Of a stretch of DNA of 11,922 nucleotides, positions 1-7,623 are shown one piece after another. The notes under the pieces are model-generated. The model saw only the letters and a list, made by a program, of their open reading frames with translations. It was not told the origin of the DNA and did no database searches. The stretch comes from Gammaproteobacteria bacterium (GTDB lineage: Bacteria > Pseudomonadota > Gammaproteobacteria > Steroidobacterales > Woeseiaceae), in the NCBI GenBank assembly GCA_003645495.1, contig QNFK01000020.1:1-11922 (forward strand), read 5' to 3'. Position 1 is the first letter of the stretch, and each line of letters starts with the position of its first letter. The translations under genes and the position numbers were made by a program.

Positions 1-1
1 A

Positions 2-1837
2 GCAATTTTCGCGGCGTTAACCGACGCCGACGAACTGAGTATCTGGACCGATGTCGACTGCATCATGAGCGCCGACCCGCGGAAAGTTCCGGAAGCACAG
101 GTCATCGATTCACTTTCTTACAATGAAGCGATGGAGCTCGCTTACTTCGGTGCCACGGTATTGCATCCGCAGGCACTCGGACCAGCCATAGATAATGATA
201 TTCCGATCACTATTCGCAATAGTTTCGATCCGCAACATCCTGGCAGCCGGATCAGCAATGACAGGCAGAATGGCGAGGAGATTAAAGGAATAACAGCGAT
301 TGGTGATATGTCGCTGATCAACCTCGAAGGGTCAGGAATGATCGGCGTTCCCGGAACAGCTGAAAGACTCTTCGCCGCTCTCAAGAAAGCGGGTGTCTCC
401 ATTGCATTGATTTCGCAGGCGAGTTCCGAGCACTCTATTTGTATCGCTGTCCCGGCAGAGCTTACCGAGCGCGCGACCAACGTCATTACAGAGGAGTTTT
501 CCGCTGAGTTGGAAAGCGGCCAGATCCAGAGTGTCGATGTCAGTGATACGCAAAGTATTGTCGCGGTCGTTGGTGATGGCATGGCCGGATCACCTGGCGT
601 TGCTGCAAAGTTTTTTGGCAATTTAAGCCGGGCCGGAATAAACATTCGGGCTATTGCTCAGGGTTCGTCAGAGCGCAATATTTCGGCGGTGATGAAATCT
701 GCTGATGTAACCCGGGCATTGCGAGCAGTGCATTCAGGTTTTTATCTTTCTGCCAAAACCATCTCCATCGGGCTTATCGGACCGGGAATAGTCGGCGGTG
801 CTTTACTCGATCAGATTCATAGCCAGGCCAGGCGGCTGCGTGAGCAGTTCAACCTGGATTTGCGGGTGCGCGTGATCATGCGCTCGAAGAGTATGCTTCT
901 GGGCGATCGCCGTATCGATCTCGGTAACTGGCGTGATGCTGTGGCAAATGCAGATACAGAAGTCGATTTTGCGGCATTCGAAAGTCACGTACATGCCGAT
1001 CACCTGCCACATGCGGTGATAATTGACTGTACTGCAGATCAGGGTGTCGCAGATCGTTATGCTGGTTGGCTTGAGCGTGGAATTCATATCGTTACGCCAA
1101 ACAAGAAAGCCTTCAGCGGGACCCAGGAATATTACGAGACGCTGCGAGACAGCGCTCGAAGTGGCAACAGTCATTATTTTTATGAAACAACTGTCGGAGC
1201 CGCGTTACCGATAATCAGAACGATAAGAGACCTCGTTGATACAGGCGATCGAATTCGGTCCATACAGGGCATATTGTCCGGCACACTTGCCTATCTCTTC
1301 AACGTTTACGACGGCAGTCGGCCATTCTCAAAAATCGTTGCCGAGGCCAGGGAAAGTGGTTATACGGAGCCTGATCCACGAGACGATCTCTCCGGTATGG
1401 ATGTCGCCAGAAAGCTCACTATTCTGGCGCGTGAACTCGGCCTGTCACTTGAGATTGGTGACTTTCCAGTACAAAACCTCGTAGCAGAAGACCTGCGCGA
1501 TCTGAGCATCGATGGTTTCCTGAGTGAGCTTTCCAGGTACGACGAGGATATTTTGTCGTTATACAAAGAGGCGTGCGCTGAGGGCAAGTCACTTCGCTAT
1601 GTAGCCCGGCTGACAGAAAACGGTGATGCGTCGGTTGGGCTTGAGAAAGTAGATAAGGACCATGCGTTTAGCAACATAAATCTTACTGACAACATCGTGC
1701 AGTTTGTGACCGATCGTTACGCTGCTAATCCACTGGTCGTGCAGGGACCGGGGGCCGGGCCTGAAGTTACGGCTGGTGGTGTTTTTGGTGACCTGCTCAA
1801 ATTGGCGGCATATCTTGGTGATGGAACACAAATATGA
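2..1837 (+). CDS. thrA: Bifunctional aspartokinase / homoserine dehydrogenase I (5' partial)
   Basis: The reading frame is already open at base 2 and encodes 611 visible residues; most of the N-terminal kinase domain lies outside the window. The first and third steps of the aspartate-to-threonine branch are encoded as one cytoplasmic protein. Visible in order are the end of the kinase domain (WTDVDC..SADPR near residues 15-27, then YNEAMELAYFGATVLHP), two ACT-type regulatory segments (around residues 100-155 and 180-230) that normally bind threonine for feedback control, and the homoserine dehydrogenase domain. The latter shows the nucleotide-binding GLIGPGIVGG at 257-266, TPNKKAFSG, and the catalytic segment with Asp467 and Lys471 in DVARK, matching the Asp/Lys pair known in yeast homoserine dehydrogenase. 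The usual Gly of TDVDG is Cys here (codon 59-61). The stop overlaps the thrB start. Any thr leader or attenuator would lie upstream, out of view. Confidence 0.96.
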   Translation, partial: AIFAALTDADELSIWTDVDCIMSADPRKVPEAQVIDSLSYNEAMELAYFGATVLHPQALGPAIDNDIPITIRNSFDPQHPGSRISNDRQNGEEIKGITAIGDMSLINLEGSGMIGVPGTAERLFAALKKAGVSIALISQASSEHSICIAVPAELTERATNVITEEFSAELESGQIQSVDVSDTQSIVAVVGDGMAGSPGVAAKFFGNLSRAGINIRAIAQGSSERNISAVMKSADVTRALRAVHSGFYLSAKTISIGLIGPGIVGGALLDQIHSQARRLREQFNLDLRVRVIMRSKSMLLGDRRIDLGNWRDAVANADTEVDFAAFESHVHADHLPHAVIIDCTADQGVADRYAGWLERGIHIVTPNKKAFSGTQEYYETLRDSARSGNSHYFYETTVGAALPIIRTIRDLVDTGDRIRSIQGILSGTLAYLFNVYDGSRPFSKIVAEARESGYTEPDPRDDLSGMDVARKLTILARELGLSLEIGDFPVQNLVAEDLRDLSIDGFLSELSRYDEDILSLYKEACAEGKSLRYVARLTENGDASVGLEKVDKDHAFSNINLTDNIVQFVTDRYAANPLVVQGPGAGPEVTAGGVFGDLLKLAAYLGDGTQI

Positions 1838-2787
1838 ATGATAGTGAATACGTAACAGCATTTGCTCCGGCATCAATCGGTAATGTTTGCGTCGGCCACG
1901 ACATGCTGGGATTGGCTATCGCCGGCGCGGGCGATCGAGTCAGTGCACGCAAGATTGTTGGTTCTGGCGTGACCATCAAAGAGGTGCGCGGCCTGGATGG
2001 GGAAATTCATGCGGAACTGTCCATTGATGTAACGCAAAACACTGCGTCGCTTGCGGCTGCAGCATTATGGCGAGAAGCTGGCGAAAGTGGCGGTGTCGAA
2101 CTGATTGTGCACAAAGGCATCCCATTGCAATCCGGTATGGGGAGTTCTGCTGCCTCAGCCGTTGCAGGAGCGGTCGCTGCCAATGCATTGCTTGAATCAC
2201 CGTTGGATAAAGATGCCTTATTGCCATTTGCACTGATTGGTGAAGAGTTCGCCAGTGGCGGCTTGCATGCAGATAACGTTGCGCCGAGTCTTGTCGGCGG
2301 ACTGGTGTTGTGTCCGACGGTGTTTCTGCCGGCGATGATCAGGTTGCCCATACCATCGGGAATTTGCAGTGTGCTGTTGCACCCGGCGCTGGAGGTCAAT
2401 ACGGCCGAATCCCGGAGTGGCCTTGCCAGCAGTTATTCCATGGAACAGTGGCTGAATCAGCAGGGCTACCTCGCGGGCTTTATTGCGGGCTGCGCAAGCA
2501 GTGACATTGACCTTATTGGACAGAGCCTGCGCGACGTTATCATTGAGCCGCAGCGCGCAGCATCGGTACCTTGTTTTGCTGCGGTTAAAGCTGCCGCGAT
2601 GGAGGCCGGTGCGCTGGGTTGCTCGCTATCGGGTAGTGGGCCAAGTATTTTTGCGCTTTGCAAAGAAGAAGTCGCGGTCGACATGGCCAGTACTATGGAG
2701 AAGTCCTGTCGTGCTGCCGGATATGAATGCCAGTCGTGGATAAGCCCGCTCGATGTACCCGGTGCAACTGTGGAGAGATCGGCATGA
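1834..2787 (+). CDS. thrB: Homoserine kinase (GHMP family)
   Basis: The 317-residue product phosphorylates the homoserine made by ThrA, using ATP, in the cytoplasm. It has the three GHMP-kinase signatures: APASIGNVCVGHDMLG near the N-terminus, the phosphate-binding loop PLQSGMGSSAAS at residues 97-108, and the C-terminal GCSLSGSGPS at 262-271. Length is close to the family norm of about 310. The ATG at 1834 sits inside the thrA stop (ATGA), and its own stop overlaps the thrC start in the same way, so translation of all three genes is probably coupled. The N-terminal motif begins within ten residues of this ATG, which supports the start. The order thrA-thrB-thrC confirms the threonine-operon assignment. 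No substitution of a key residue was noticed. Confidence 0.96.
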   Translation: MNDSEYVTAFAPASIGNVCVGHDMLGLAIAGAGDRVSARKIVGSGVTIKEVRGLDGEIHAELSIDVTQNTASLAAAALWREAGESGGVELIVHKGIPLQSGMGSSAASAVAGAVAANALLESPLDKDALLPFALIGEEFASGGLHADNVAPSLVGGLVLCPTVFLPAMIRLPIPSGICSVLLHPALEVNTAESRSGLASSYSMEQWLNQQGYLAGFIAGCASSDIDLIGQSLRDVIIEPQRAASVPCFAAVKAAAMEAGALGCSLSGSGPSIFALCKEEVAVDMASTMEKSCRAAGYECQSWISPLDVPGATVERSA

Positions 2788-4094
2788 TATTCCAGAGCAC
2801 GCGGGGCAAGCAGCGGGTTTCCCTTGATGAGGCACTCGTCATGGGCCTTGCCGGGGATGGCGGACTGTTTCTGCCACTGGAGTTGCCACAATTCAGTACA
2901 GATGATTTTGCCGCTGCCAAAACTGTTGCCGAGACAGCGCAAATATTGTTGCGGCCATTCTTCGCTGAGTCGGCGTTGGCGCCTGAGCTGGATGAAATTA
3001 CCAGGGAGACTTTTCGCTTTCCGTTGCCAGTCACAAGACTTCCGGTAAGTGGGGGCTATGCGGGACTCCTGGAGCTTTATCACGGTCCTACTGCGGCTTT
3101 TAAGGATGTTGGCGCAGGATTTCTGGCAGCCTGCTTAACCCGGCTGCAGGGCGACACAGACAATCCCCTGACGATTCTGGTGGCAACCTCTGGTGACACT
3201 GGTGGGGCGGTCGCAGCTGCCTTTAACGAACGCCCTGGAATGCGGGTCGTTGTTTTGTATCCTGATGGCAGGGTTTCCGAGCGGCAGGCCCATCAGCTTA
3301 CCTGCTGGGGTGACAATGTCCTTTCGCTGGCAGTCCAGGGCTCTTTTGATGACTGCCAGGCGCTGGTCAAAGGCGCGTTAGCGGACAAGGTTCTTTCGGC
3401 ACAGTACCGATTTAGTTCAGCAAACAGTATCAATATCGGTCGCCTCCTGCCGCAGTGCATTTACTATGCACACAGCAGCCTCGAACATTTTCGTGCGACT
3501 GGCCGAAAACCCGGGTTCATTGTGCCAACCGGAAATCTCGGTAACGGTTTCGCCGCATTCCTGGCTAAAGAAATGGGCCTGCCGATTGGCGACATGATTC
3601 TGGCGACTAATGAGAACAGACTGATTACAGATTTCCTGGGCGGTGCCGAGTGGCTGCCCCGGCCAAGCATACAAACGCTTGCATCAGCTATGGATGTCGG
3701 CAATCCGAGCAATATGGAGCGGCTACGTTCGATGTTTGGTGAGGCTGGAGAAATTCGGCAGCGGACGCAGGCAATATCGGTCAGCGACGAGATCATTCAG
3801 AAAGAAATCCGCCGGAACTACAACGAGTTCCATCTTGCGACTTGTCCACACACGGCGACCGCGACCTTTGCATGGCGCGAACTGGATGACTCGGAGCGCA
3901 CAGAAAAAGACTGGATCATGGTGGCCACCGCCCATCCGGCCAAGTTCGAGCAGATTGTAGAACCAATAATCGAGGCAGAAGTCCCGTTGCCGGCGGATCT
4001 TGCCGACATACTTTCGCGACCGCGGCACTTTGTCAAAATCGAACCGGACGCCGAAGCGCTGGCTAAAGCACTCAGTGAAAACTTTTCGAACTGA
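2784..4094 (+). CDS. thrC: Threonine synthase
   Basis: The 436-residue PLP enzyme converts O-phosphohomoserine to threonine, the last step of the operon's pathway. The Schiff-base lysine is Lys107 in HGPTAAFKDVGAG. The phosphate/PLP-binding segments SGDTGGAVAAAF and PTGNLGNGFAA follow, and the substrate-side segment TNENRLITDFL then SAMDVGNPSN is typical of the E. coli-type enzyme (428 residues). The frame is open to 2727, but ATG 2784 was chosen. It overlaps the thrB stop as ATGA, has GGAGAG at 2772-2777 six bases upstream, and starts the conserved N-terminus (MIFQSTRG...VSLDEALVMGLAGDGGLFLP). The 19 extra residues of the longer frame are thrB sequence read in another frame. No clear terminator follows before the next gene. 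Confidence 0.96.
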   Translation: MIFQSTRGKQRVSLDEALVMGLAGDGGLFLPLELPQFSTDDFAAAKTVAETAQILLRPFFAESALAPELDEITRETFRFPLPVTRLPVSGGYAGLLELYHGPTAAFKDVGAGFLAACLTRLQGDTDNPLTILVATSGDTGGAVAAAFNERPGMRVVVLYPDGRVSERQAHQLTCWGDNVLSLAVQGSFDDCQALVKGALADKVLSAQYRFSSANSINIGRLLPQCIYYAHSSLEHFRATGRKPGFIVPTGNLGNGFAAFLAKEMGLPIGDMILATNENRLITDFLGGAEWLPRPSIQTLASAMDVGNPSNMERLRSMFGEAGEIRQRTQAISVSDEIIQKEIRRNYNEFHLATCPHTATATFAWRELDDSERTEKDWIMVATAHPAKFEQIVEPIIEAEVPLPADLADILSRPRHFVKIEPDAEALAKALSENFSN

Positions 4095-4154
4095 CGGCGG
4101 CAAAATCCGGCATGATGTGTGCAACGAGTCGCACTGTATCTGGATTGATTGACA

Positions 4155-4739
4155 ATGAACGAAATACTGCCGACGAATTTTAGCAGCGTCTACCTATGGC
4201 CCTTGCTGCTTATCGTCGTCTTGTTGATCTGGTTGATAGTGCGTGGCCGGACAAGCCAGAGCCGGTCACTTACGAAAGTCCTCGACTCTATTTCCTTTGA
4301 TCGCATCGAAGCCCTGATCATTCCCAATGCGGATGAGGGCGAGATTCAAATCGATTACCTCGTGCTTACAGCACAGGGACTCCTCATCGTCGATGTCAAA
4401 GACGTCAACGGCGCAGTATTTGGCAGCGACAAGATGCAGGACTGGACGGTTATCAGCGATGATCATCGCTACACGTTCAACAATCCACAGCCGGCCTTGT
4501 ATGATCGCATTGCAGCGGTACGACAAATCGTCCGGCAAGTACCGGTTGCCGGTCGTATCGTATTTCTCGACGGCGCTGAATTTACCAAGGGCACCCCGGG
4601 CCTGGTCTGCGACATTGATGAGCTGATTGAAGAGTTCGGAGAAAAGAACAAGGCGGCAGCTAAATTCAAGATCGAGGCGTTCATGCCACACTGGGAACTT
4701 ATTCAGGCCAGGGCAAAAAGCAGCGACGCACAGTTCTGA
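4155..4739 (+). CDS. Membrane-anchored NERD-domain (nuclease-related) protein
   Basis: The 194-residue protein has one hydrophobic segment (about residues 14-29) followed by basic residues RGR, so the remainder probably faces the cytoplasm. Residues about 48-135 look like a NERD domain: ...IQIDYLVLTAQGLLIVDVKDVNGAVFG, then a conserved Trp (QDW) and NNPQPALYDRIAAVRQ. NERD is related to PD-(D/E)XK nucleases. The candidate metal-binding triad is Asp67, Asp80 and Lys82, with D-V-K in place of the commoner E-x-K. A TTG at 4149 would add two residues, but ATG 4155 is the simpler start; no strong Shine-Dalgarno sequence precedes either. It lies 60 bases after thrC on the same strand, so read-through from the thr operon is possible. 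Substrate and role are unknown; many NERD proteins are uncharacterised. The family call rests on motif pattern only. Confidence 0.72.
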   Translation: MNEILPTNFSSVYLWPLLLIVVLLIWLIVRGRTSQSRSLTKVLDSISFDRIEALIIPNADEGEIQIDYLVLTAQGLLIVDVKDVNGAVFGSDKMQDWTVISDDHRYTFNNPQPALYDRIAAVRQIVRQVPVAGRIVFLDGAEFTKGTPGLVCDIDELIEEFGEKNKAAAKFKIEAFMPHWELIQARAKSSDAQF

Positions 4740-4786
4740 ACAATGTGCGGGGCCTGTGACCCGTTAATCTGACAACGTATTATTCC

Positions 4787-4792
4787 GGGAAG
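4787..4792 (+). promoter_or_regulatory. Ribosome binding site of the cyclase gene
   Basis: GGGAAG lies five bases before ATG 4798. Together with the signal peptide that begins right after this ATG, it supports the chosen start. Confidence 0.6.
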
Positions 4793-4797
4793 ATCAA

Positions 4798-5583
4798 ATG
4801 CGAAATCGTGTTTTTATAAGCGTCCTTGTCTCGTTTCTTTGCAGTCCGGTATTTGCGCTGGATCTGGATGCCTATCAACTCGTCGACCTTAGTCATACCT
4901 ATGACAAGAACACCCTGTACTGGCCGACATCTCCCTCTGCATTTGAAAAGACGGAGCTGAGTTTTGGCGACGTGGAAAGCGGATATTTTTATTCGGCTTA
5001 TACGGTTTGCACGCCGGAACACGGTGGCACGCATCTGGATGCGCCGCTGCATTTTGCAGAGGATGGCGCCTCGACGGAACAAATCCCATTGGAAAACCTG
5101 ATTGCCCCGGCAATCGTAATCGACGTTAGTGTACAGGCTGCGGCGGATCGAAATTATCGCCTGAGTGTGGCAGATGTGCGCAGGTTCGAGGCACAACATG
5201 GCGAAATTTCCCAGGGGACAATTGTGCTTTTAAGAACGGGGTGGAGCGAATACTGGCCCGACGCCAATGGTTACCTTGGCGACGACAAACCGGGCGATGC
5301 CAGCAATCTTGAATTCCCGGGATTTGGTGCGGAGGCGGTCAGGCTCCTGGCGGAAGACCGACGTGTAGCGGTGCTGGGCGTTGACTCGGCCTCAATTGAT
5401 TATGGTCCGTCGCAGGATTTTATCGCCCATCGAATTGCGGCCGCGGCGGGTGTGGTTAATCTCGAGAATCTGACCAATCTGGATCAGCTGCCTGCGACTG
5501 GTGCGACTATTCTTGCGCTGCCGATGAAGATTGGTGGGGGGTCTGGGGGGCCGGCGAGGGTTGTGGCGTTGGTGCCGAAGTAG
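4798..5583 (+). CDS. Exported cyclase-family (kynurenine formamidase-like) metal hydrolase
   Basis: The 261-residue product starts with a signal peptide: MRNR, a hydrophobic core to about residue 16, and a likely cleavage after SPVFA (residue 20). The mature enzyme would therefore be periplasmic. The cyclase-family metal-binding signature HGGTHLDAPLHF is at residues 75-86 (His75, His79, Asp81, His85). Later segments VLGVDSASIDYG, a His in FIAHR, and the Glu in VNLENLTNL match the remaining active-site pattern of KynB/isatin-hydrolase-type enzymes. These hydrolyse amide bonds such as N-formylkynurenine or isatin. The substrate here is not predictable, and no kynurenine-pathway gene is nearby, so the name kynB is not justified. 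The last ~18 codons are unusually G-rich. The start is supported by GGGAAG five bases upstream. Confidence 0.85.
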   Translation: MRNRVFISVLVSFLCSPVFALDLDAYQLVDLSHTYDKNTLYWPTSPSAFEKTELSFGDVESGYFYSAYTVCTPEHGGTHLDAPLHFAEDGASTEQIPLENLIAPAIVIDVSVQAAADRNYRLSVADVRRFEAQHGEISQGTIVLLRTGWSEYWPDANGYLGDDKPGDASNLEFPGFGAEAVRLLAEDRRVAVLGVDSASIDYGPSQDFIAHRIAAAAGVVNLENLTNLDQLPATGATILALPMKIGGGSGGPARVVALVPK

Positions 5584-5784
5584 TTTTGTCGTGGTTCTCG
5601 GCCAGAGAATAGTTTGAAAACAATGTTTCGGTAGTGGTGTTGAGCATTCGCGGCGTCTTAACTTTCGTGCTCAATTATGCACTGCAACAGAAGTACAAGA
5701 ATATAGACAGCCGCTCCCACAGATTGGCACAAACCGTAGGAGCGGCTTTAGCCGCGAATAGAGCTGACTTACGTAATGAAGACC
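5584..5784. other. Convergent intergenic region, 201 bases
   Basis: This gap separates the ends of the cyclase gene (+) and tatD (-). No gene is supported. The first ~55 bases show nothing recognisable. At 5640-5646 and 5668-5674 there is a 7-bp inverted repeat (TTGAGCA / TGCTCAA) with a 21-base loop and no T-run. The right-hand half holds the REP-like element listed separately. No canonical intrinsic terminator was found for either gene; the REP structure may take that role. Confidence 0.7.
5709..5760. repeat. REP/REPIN-like palindromic element
   Basis: The right half (5736-5758) reads GTAGGAGCGGCTTTAGCCGC followed by GA, the form of REP sequences common in Pseudomonas and Xanthomonadales. 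It contains its own short hairpin, GCGGCT-TT-AGCCGC (5742-5755). The left arm, AGCCGCTCCCA (5709-5719), pairs with TAGGAGCGGCT (5737-5747) with one mismatch. Two alternative foldings are therefore possible. The arrangement is that of two inverted REPs, with the left copy incomplete. Such elements sit typically between convergent genes, as here, and are mobilised by RAYT transposases encoded elsewhere. They may stabilise or terminate transcripts. The family identification is from recall of the consensus; genome copy number cannot be seen. Confidence 0.75.
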
Positions 5785-6588
5785 CTAGACACCAATACCA
5801 AAAAACCGTTCCGCATTCTCCCGCGTGATCCGCGCAATATCTTCCTCACTTCGCCCCATGGACCCAGCAACGACGCGCAACACCTCACGTAAATTATGTG
5901 GCTCATTACGCCGCGATTTCGGTCGTGGCGACAGGCTCCTGGGAAGCAGGTAGGGCGCATCTGTTTCCAGCATCAAACGATCGTCAGGAATCAAACCAAC
6001 TATTTCCTGCAGGTGTGCACCGCGACGCTCGTCGCAGATCCAGCCCGTTATGCCAATGTAAAGACCCATGTCGATGTACTCACGCAACTCTTTCTCACCA
6101 CCGGTGAAGCAGTGCGCTACGGCACGTGACATCTTTGGCAGCATTGGTTGCAGTATCTCAATAAAATCATCGTGGGCATCTCGTTGATGCAGGAACACGG
6201 GCAAACCGGACTTCTCTGCCAGTTCCAGCTGACGCTGAAACGCATCTCGTTGCGCCGCCACCGGAGAAAAATTTCGGAAATAGTCGAGCCCGCATTCGCC
6301 GACTGCGACGACGGCGTTGTGACCGAGTAGTTCGGTGAGTGTCTGATGCACTGAATCAGAATAGTCGCTGGCGTGATGCGGGTGTACGCCGGCGGTCGCA
6401 TACATCTGGCCAGGGTATTTTTCAGCCAGTTGCAGGGCATCGCGACTACCTTGTTCGCTGCCGCCGGTAATAATCAAGCGATTGACACCGGCATCTGCAG
6501 CGCGCCGAATCACGTCATCCCGATCAACGTCAAAAGTGTCGTGAGTCAGGTTTGCACCAATATCGATTAAGTCGGGAATTTTGCTCAC
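5785..6588 (-). CDS. tatD: TatD family metal-dependent DNase
   Basis: The 267-residue TIM-barrel hydrolase closely follows E. coli TatD, a cytoplasmic 3'-5' exonuclease/DNase linked to repair of oxidative DNA damage. The N-terminus IDIGANLTHDTF has the TatD-specific GxNL in place of the HxH of other amidohydrolases. Metal and catalytic landmarks follow: Glu98 in VGECGLDY, His134 in FLHQRDAH, His159 in AHCFTGG and Asp210 in ETDAPYLLP. ITGWICDERRG and SRRNEP are also family hallmarks. The start codon is GTG (6588), eleven bases after the permease stop, with only a weak AGAAAG upstream. This makes it the last gene of the leftward ABC operon. Despite the historic name it is not part of Tat export, and no tatABC genes are present. 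Confidence 0.93.
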   Translation of the reverse strand: MSKIPDLIDIGANLTHDTFDVDRDDVIRRAADAGVNRLIITGGSEQGSRDALQLAEKYPGQMYATAGVHPHHASDYSDSVHQTLTELLGHNAVVAVGECGLDYFRNFSPVAAQRDAFQRQLELAEKSGLPVFLHQRDAHDDFIEILQPMLPKMSRAVAHCFTGGEKELREYIDMGLYIGITGWICDERRGAHLQEIVGLIPDDRLMLETDAPYLLPRSLSPRPKSRRNEPHNLREVLRVVAGSMGRSEEDIARITRENAERFFGIGV

Positions 6589-6599
6589 TAATTATCTTT

Positions 6600-7622
6600 C
6601 TAGTTCGGGTGCCAGCGAAAAATGACAGCGCCAATCACCAGGAATACCGCAGTCATTGCCAACAACGCGATTAATTGCGGGGCGATCGCGGCCAGATTCG
6701 CTCCATCAAGCATTACGGCTCGCGCCGAATCGAGAATATGGGTCAACGGAAATACCTTCGCGATATTGCGTACAGCATCGTTGGCAGCTTCGAGAGAGAA
6801 CCAGACGCCGGATAACATCATCATTGGCCACGTAACCATATTCAAAAGGCCACCGGCAAGCTCCTCGCTGGTGACGCGTGCGGCAATCATCAATCCCATC
6901 GAAATCAAGGACACGGCGCCAACAACAAGAACGATAAAGAGTGTGATGTAACTGCCGTCCATGCGTGTATCAAGGAAATATTTCGTTCCGGCAAAGACGA
7001 ATGAAGTGATCAGCGTCACCAGCACCAACCGCGACGCAACCTGCGCAATCACGAATTCGATTGCACGCAGTGGCGTAGCGCGCAAGCGTTTCAGAAAGCC
7101 GTTCTTTCGGTAGCGCACGACAACATAGCCCACGCCGAAAAGGCAGCTAAACATCATATTCATGCCGAGAATTCCGGGCAATACCCAGTCAACATAGCGA
7201 ACTGGCTCGCCCGAAATCTGTTCCTTGGTTATATCACCACCAGCATCCGCATCTGCCTGCAGTAACGCCAGTTCTGCGAAATAGCCTTTGGGAGAATCGG
7301 GGTTGACCCAATACCGTTGCTGACCCTCTATTTGCATCAGAAGATCAAGTTGGTGACGGGCAACTCTGCGAAACCCGTCGGCCTCGTCGTTAACTACGAC
7401 AAACTGAATGTAGCGAGTCTCCAGAAACGGGTGCGCACTCGCGTCGATCTCTGTTCCCGACTGCAATACGCCAACGGTATATTCAGCGCGGTCCGCACCG
7501 AAAATAAATGACAGACCAAACATCAGTGCGACCGGCAGAATTATGTTCCAGCTCATCGAACCGCGATCGCGTATGAACTCGAGATTTCGTGCGCGGAAAA
7601 TGGCGTAAATTCTGTTCAGCAT
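6600..7622 (-). CDS. ABC-2 type transporter permease
   Basis: The 340-residue membrane protein has one N-terminal segment (about residues 24-42, after the basic RDRGSMSW). A soluble loop of about 100 residues, presumably periplasmic, follows. A block of about five further segments (near 146-168, 197-213, 227-248, 262-278 and 314-334) completes it. This is the usual ABC-2 exporter topology. Between the second and third segments is the cytoplasmic YRKNGFLKRLRATPLRAIEF, a typical ABC-2 feature. The frame stays open to 7655, but ATG 7622 is preferred. It lies one base after the ATPase stop, with GGA of GCGGACGTGAC just upstream, and gives a family-like N-terminus. With the preceding ATPase it forms a two-gene exporter of the multidrug/lipid type. 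The substrate is unknown. Confidence 0.9.
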   Translation of the reverse strand: MLNRIYAIFRARNLEFIRDRGSMSWNIILPVALMFGLSFIFGADRAEYTVGVLQSGTEIDASAHPFLETRYIQFVVVNDEADGFRRVARHQLDLLMQIEGQQRYWVNPDSPKGYFAELALLQADADAGGDITKEQISGEPVRYVDWVLPGILGMNMMFSCLFGVGYVVVRYRKNGFLKRLRATPLRAIEFVIAQVASRLVLVTLITSFVFAGTKYFLDTRMDGSYITLFIVLVVGAVSLISMGLMIAARVTSEELAGGLLNMVTWPMMMLSGVWFSLEAANDAVRNIAKVFPLTHILDSARAVMLDGANLAAIAPQLIALLAMTAVFLVIGAVIFRWHPN

Positions 7623-7623
7623 G

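Noticed and set aside
803..1174. Long open frames antisense to thrA, and similar long frames in thrB, thrC and the solenoid gene
   Set aside because: They mirror the codon pattern of strongly supported genes, lack ribosome binding sites and show no domain likeness.
4098..4150. Imperfect stem (AATCCGG / CTGGATT with inner GTGC / GCAC) as a thr operon terminator
   Set aside because: The pairing needs a G-T pair and large loops, and no T-run follows.
4149..4154. TTGACA, a perfect -35 box, just before the NERD gene
   Set aside because: No -10 box could serve the same gene downstream, since the hexamer abuts the start codon at 4155. It is most likely chance.
4756..4783. GTGACC, 16 bases, TATTAT as a promoter for the cyclase gene
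   Set aside because: The boxes match fairly well, but transcription would start near 4790, inside the Shine-Dalgarno sequence at 4787-4792. That leaves almost no leader.
5634..5828. Open frame of 64 codons on the + strand in the convergent gap
   Set aside because: It starts with GTG, runs through the REP element (giving the TVGAALAANRA-like peptide typical of translated REPs) and into the end of tatD. There is no ribosome binding site or family likeness.
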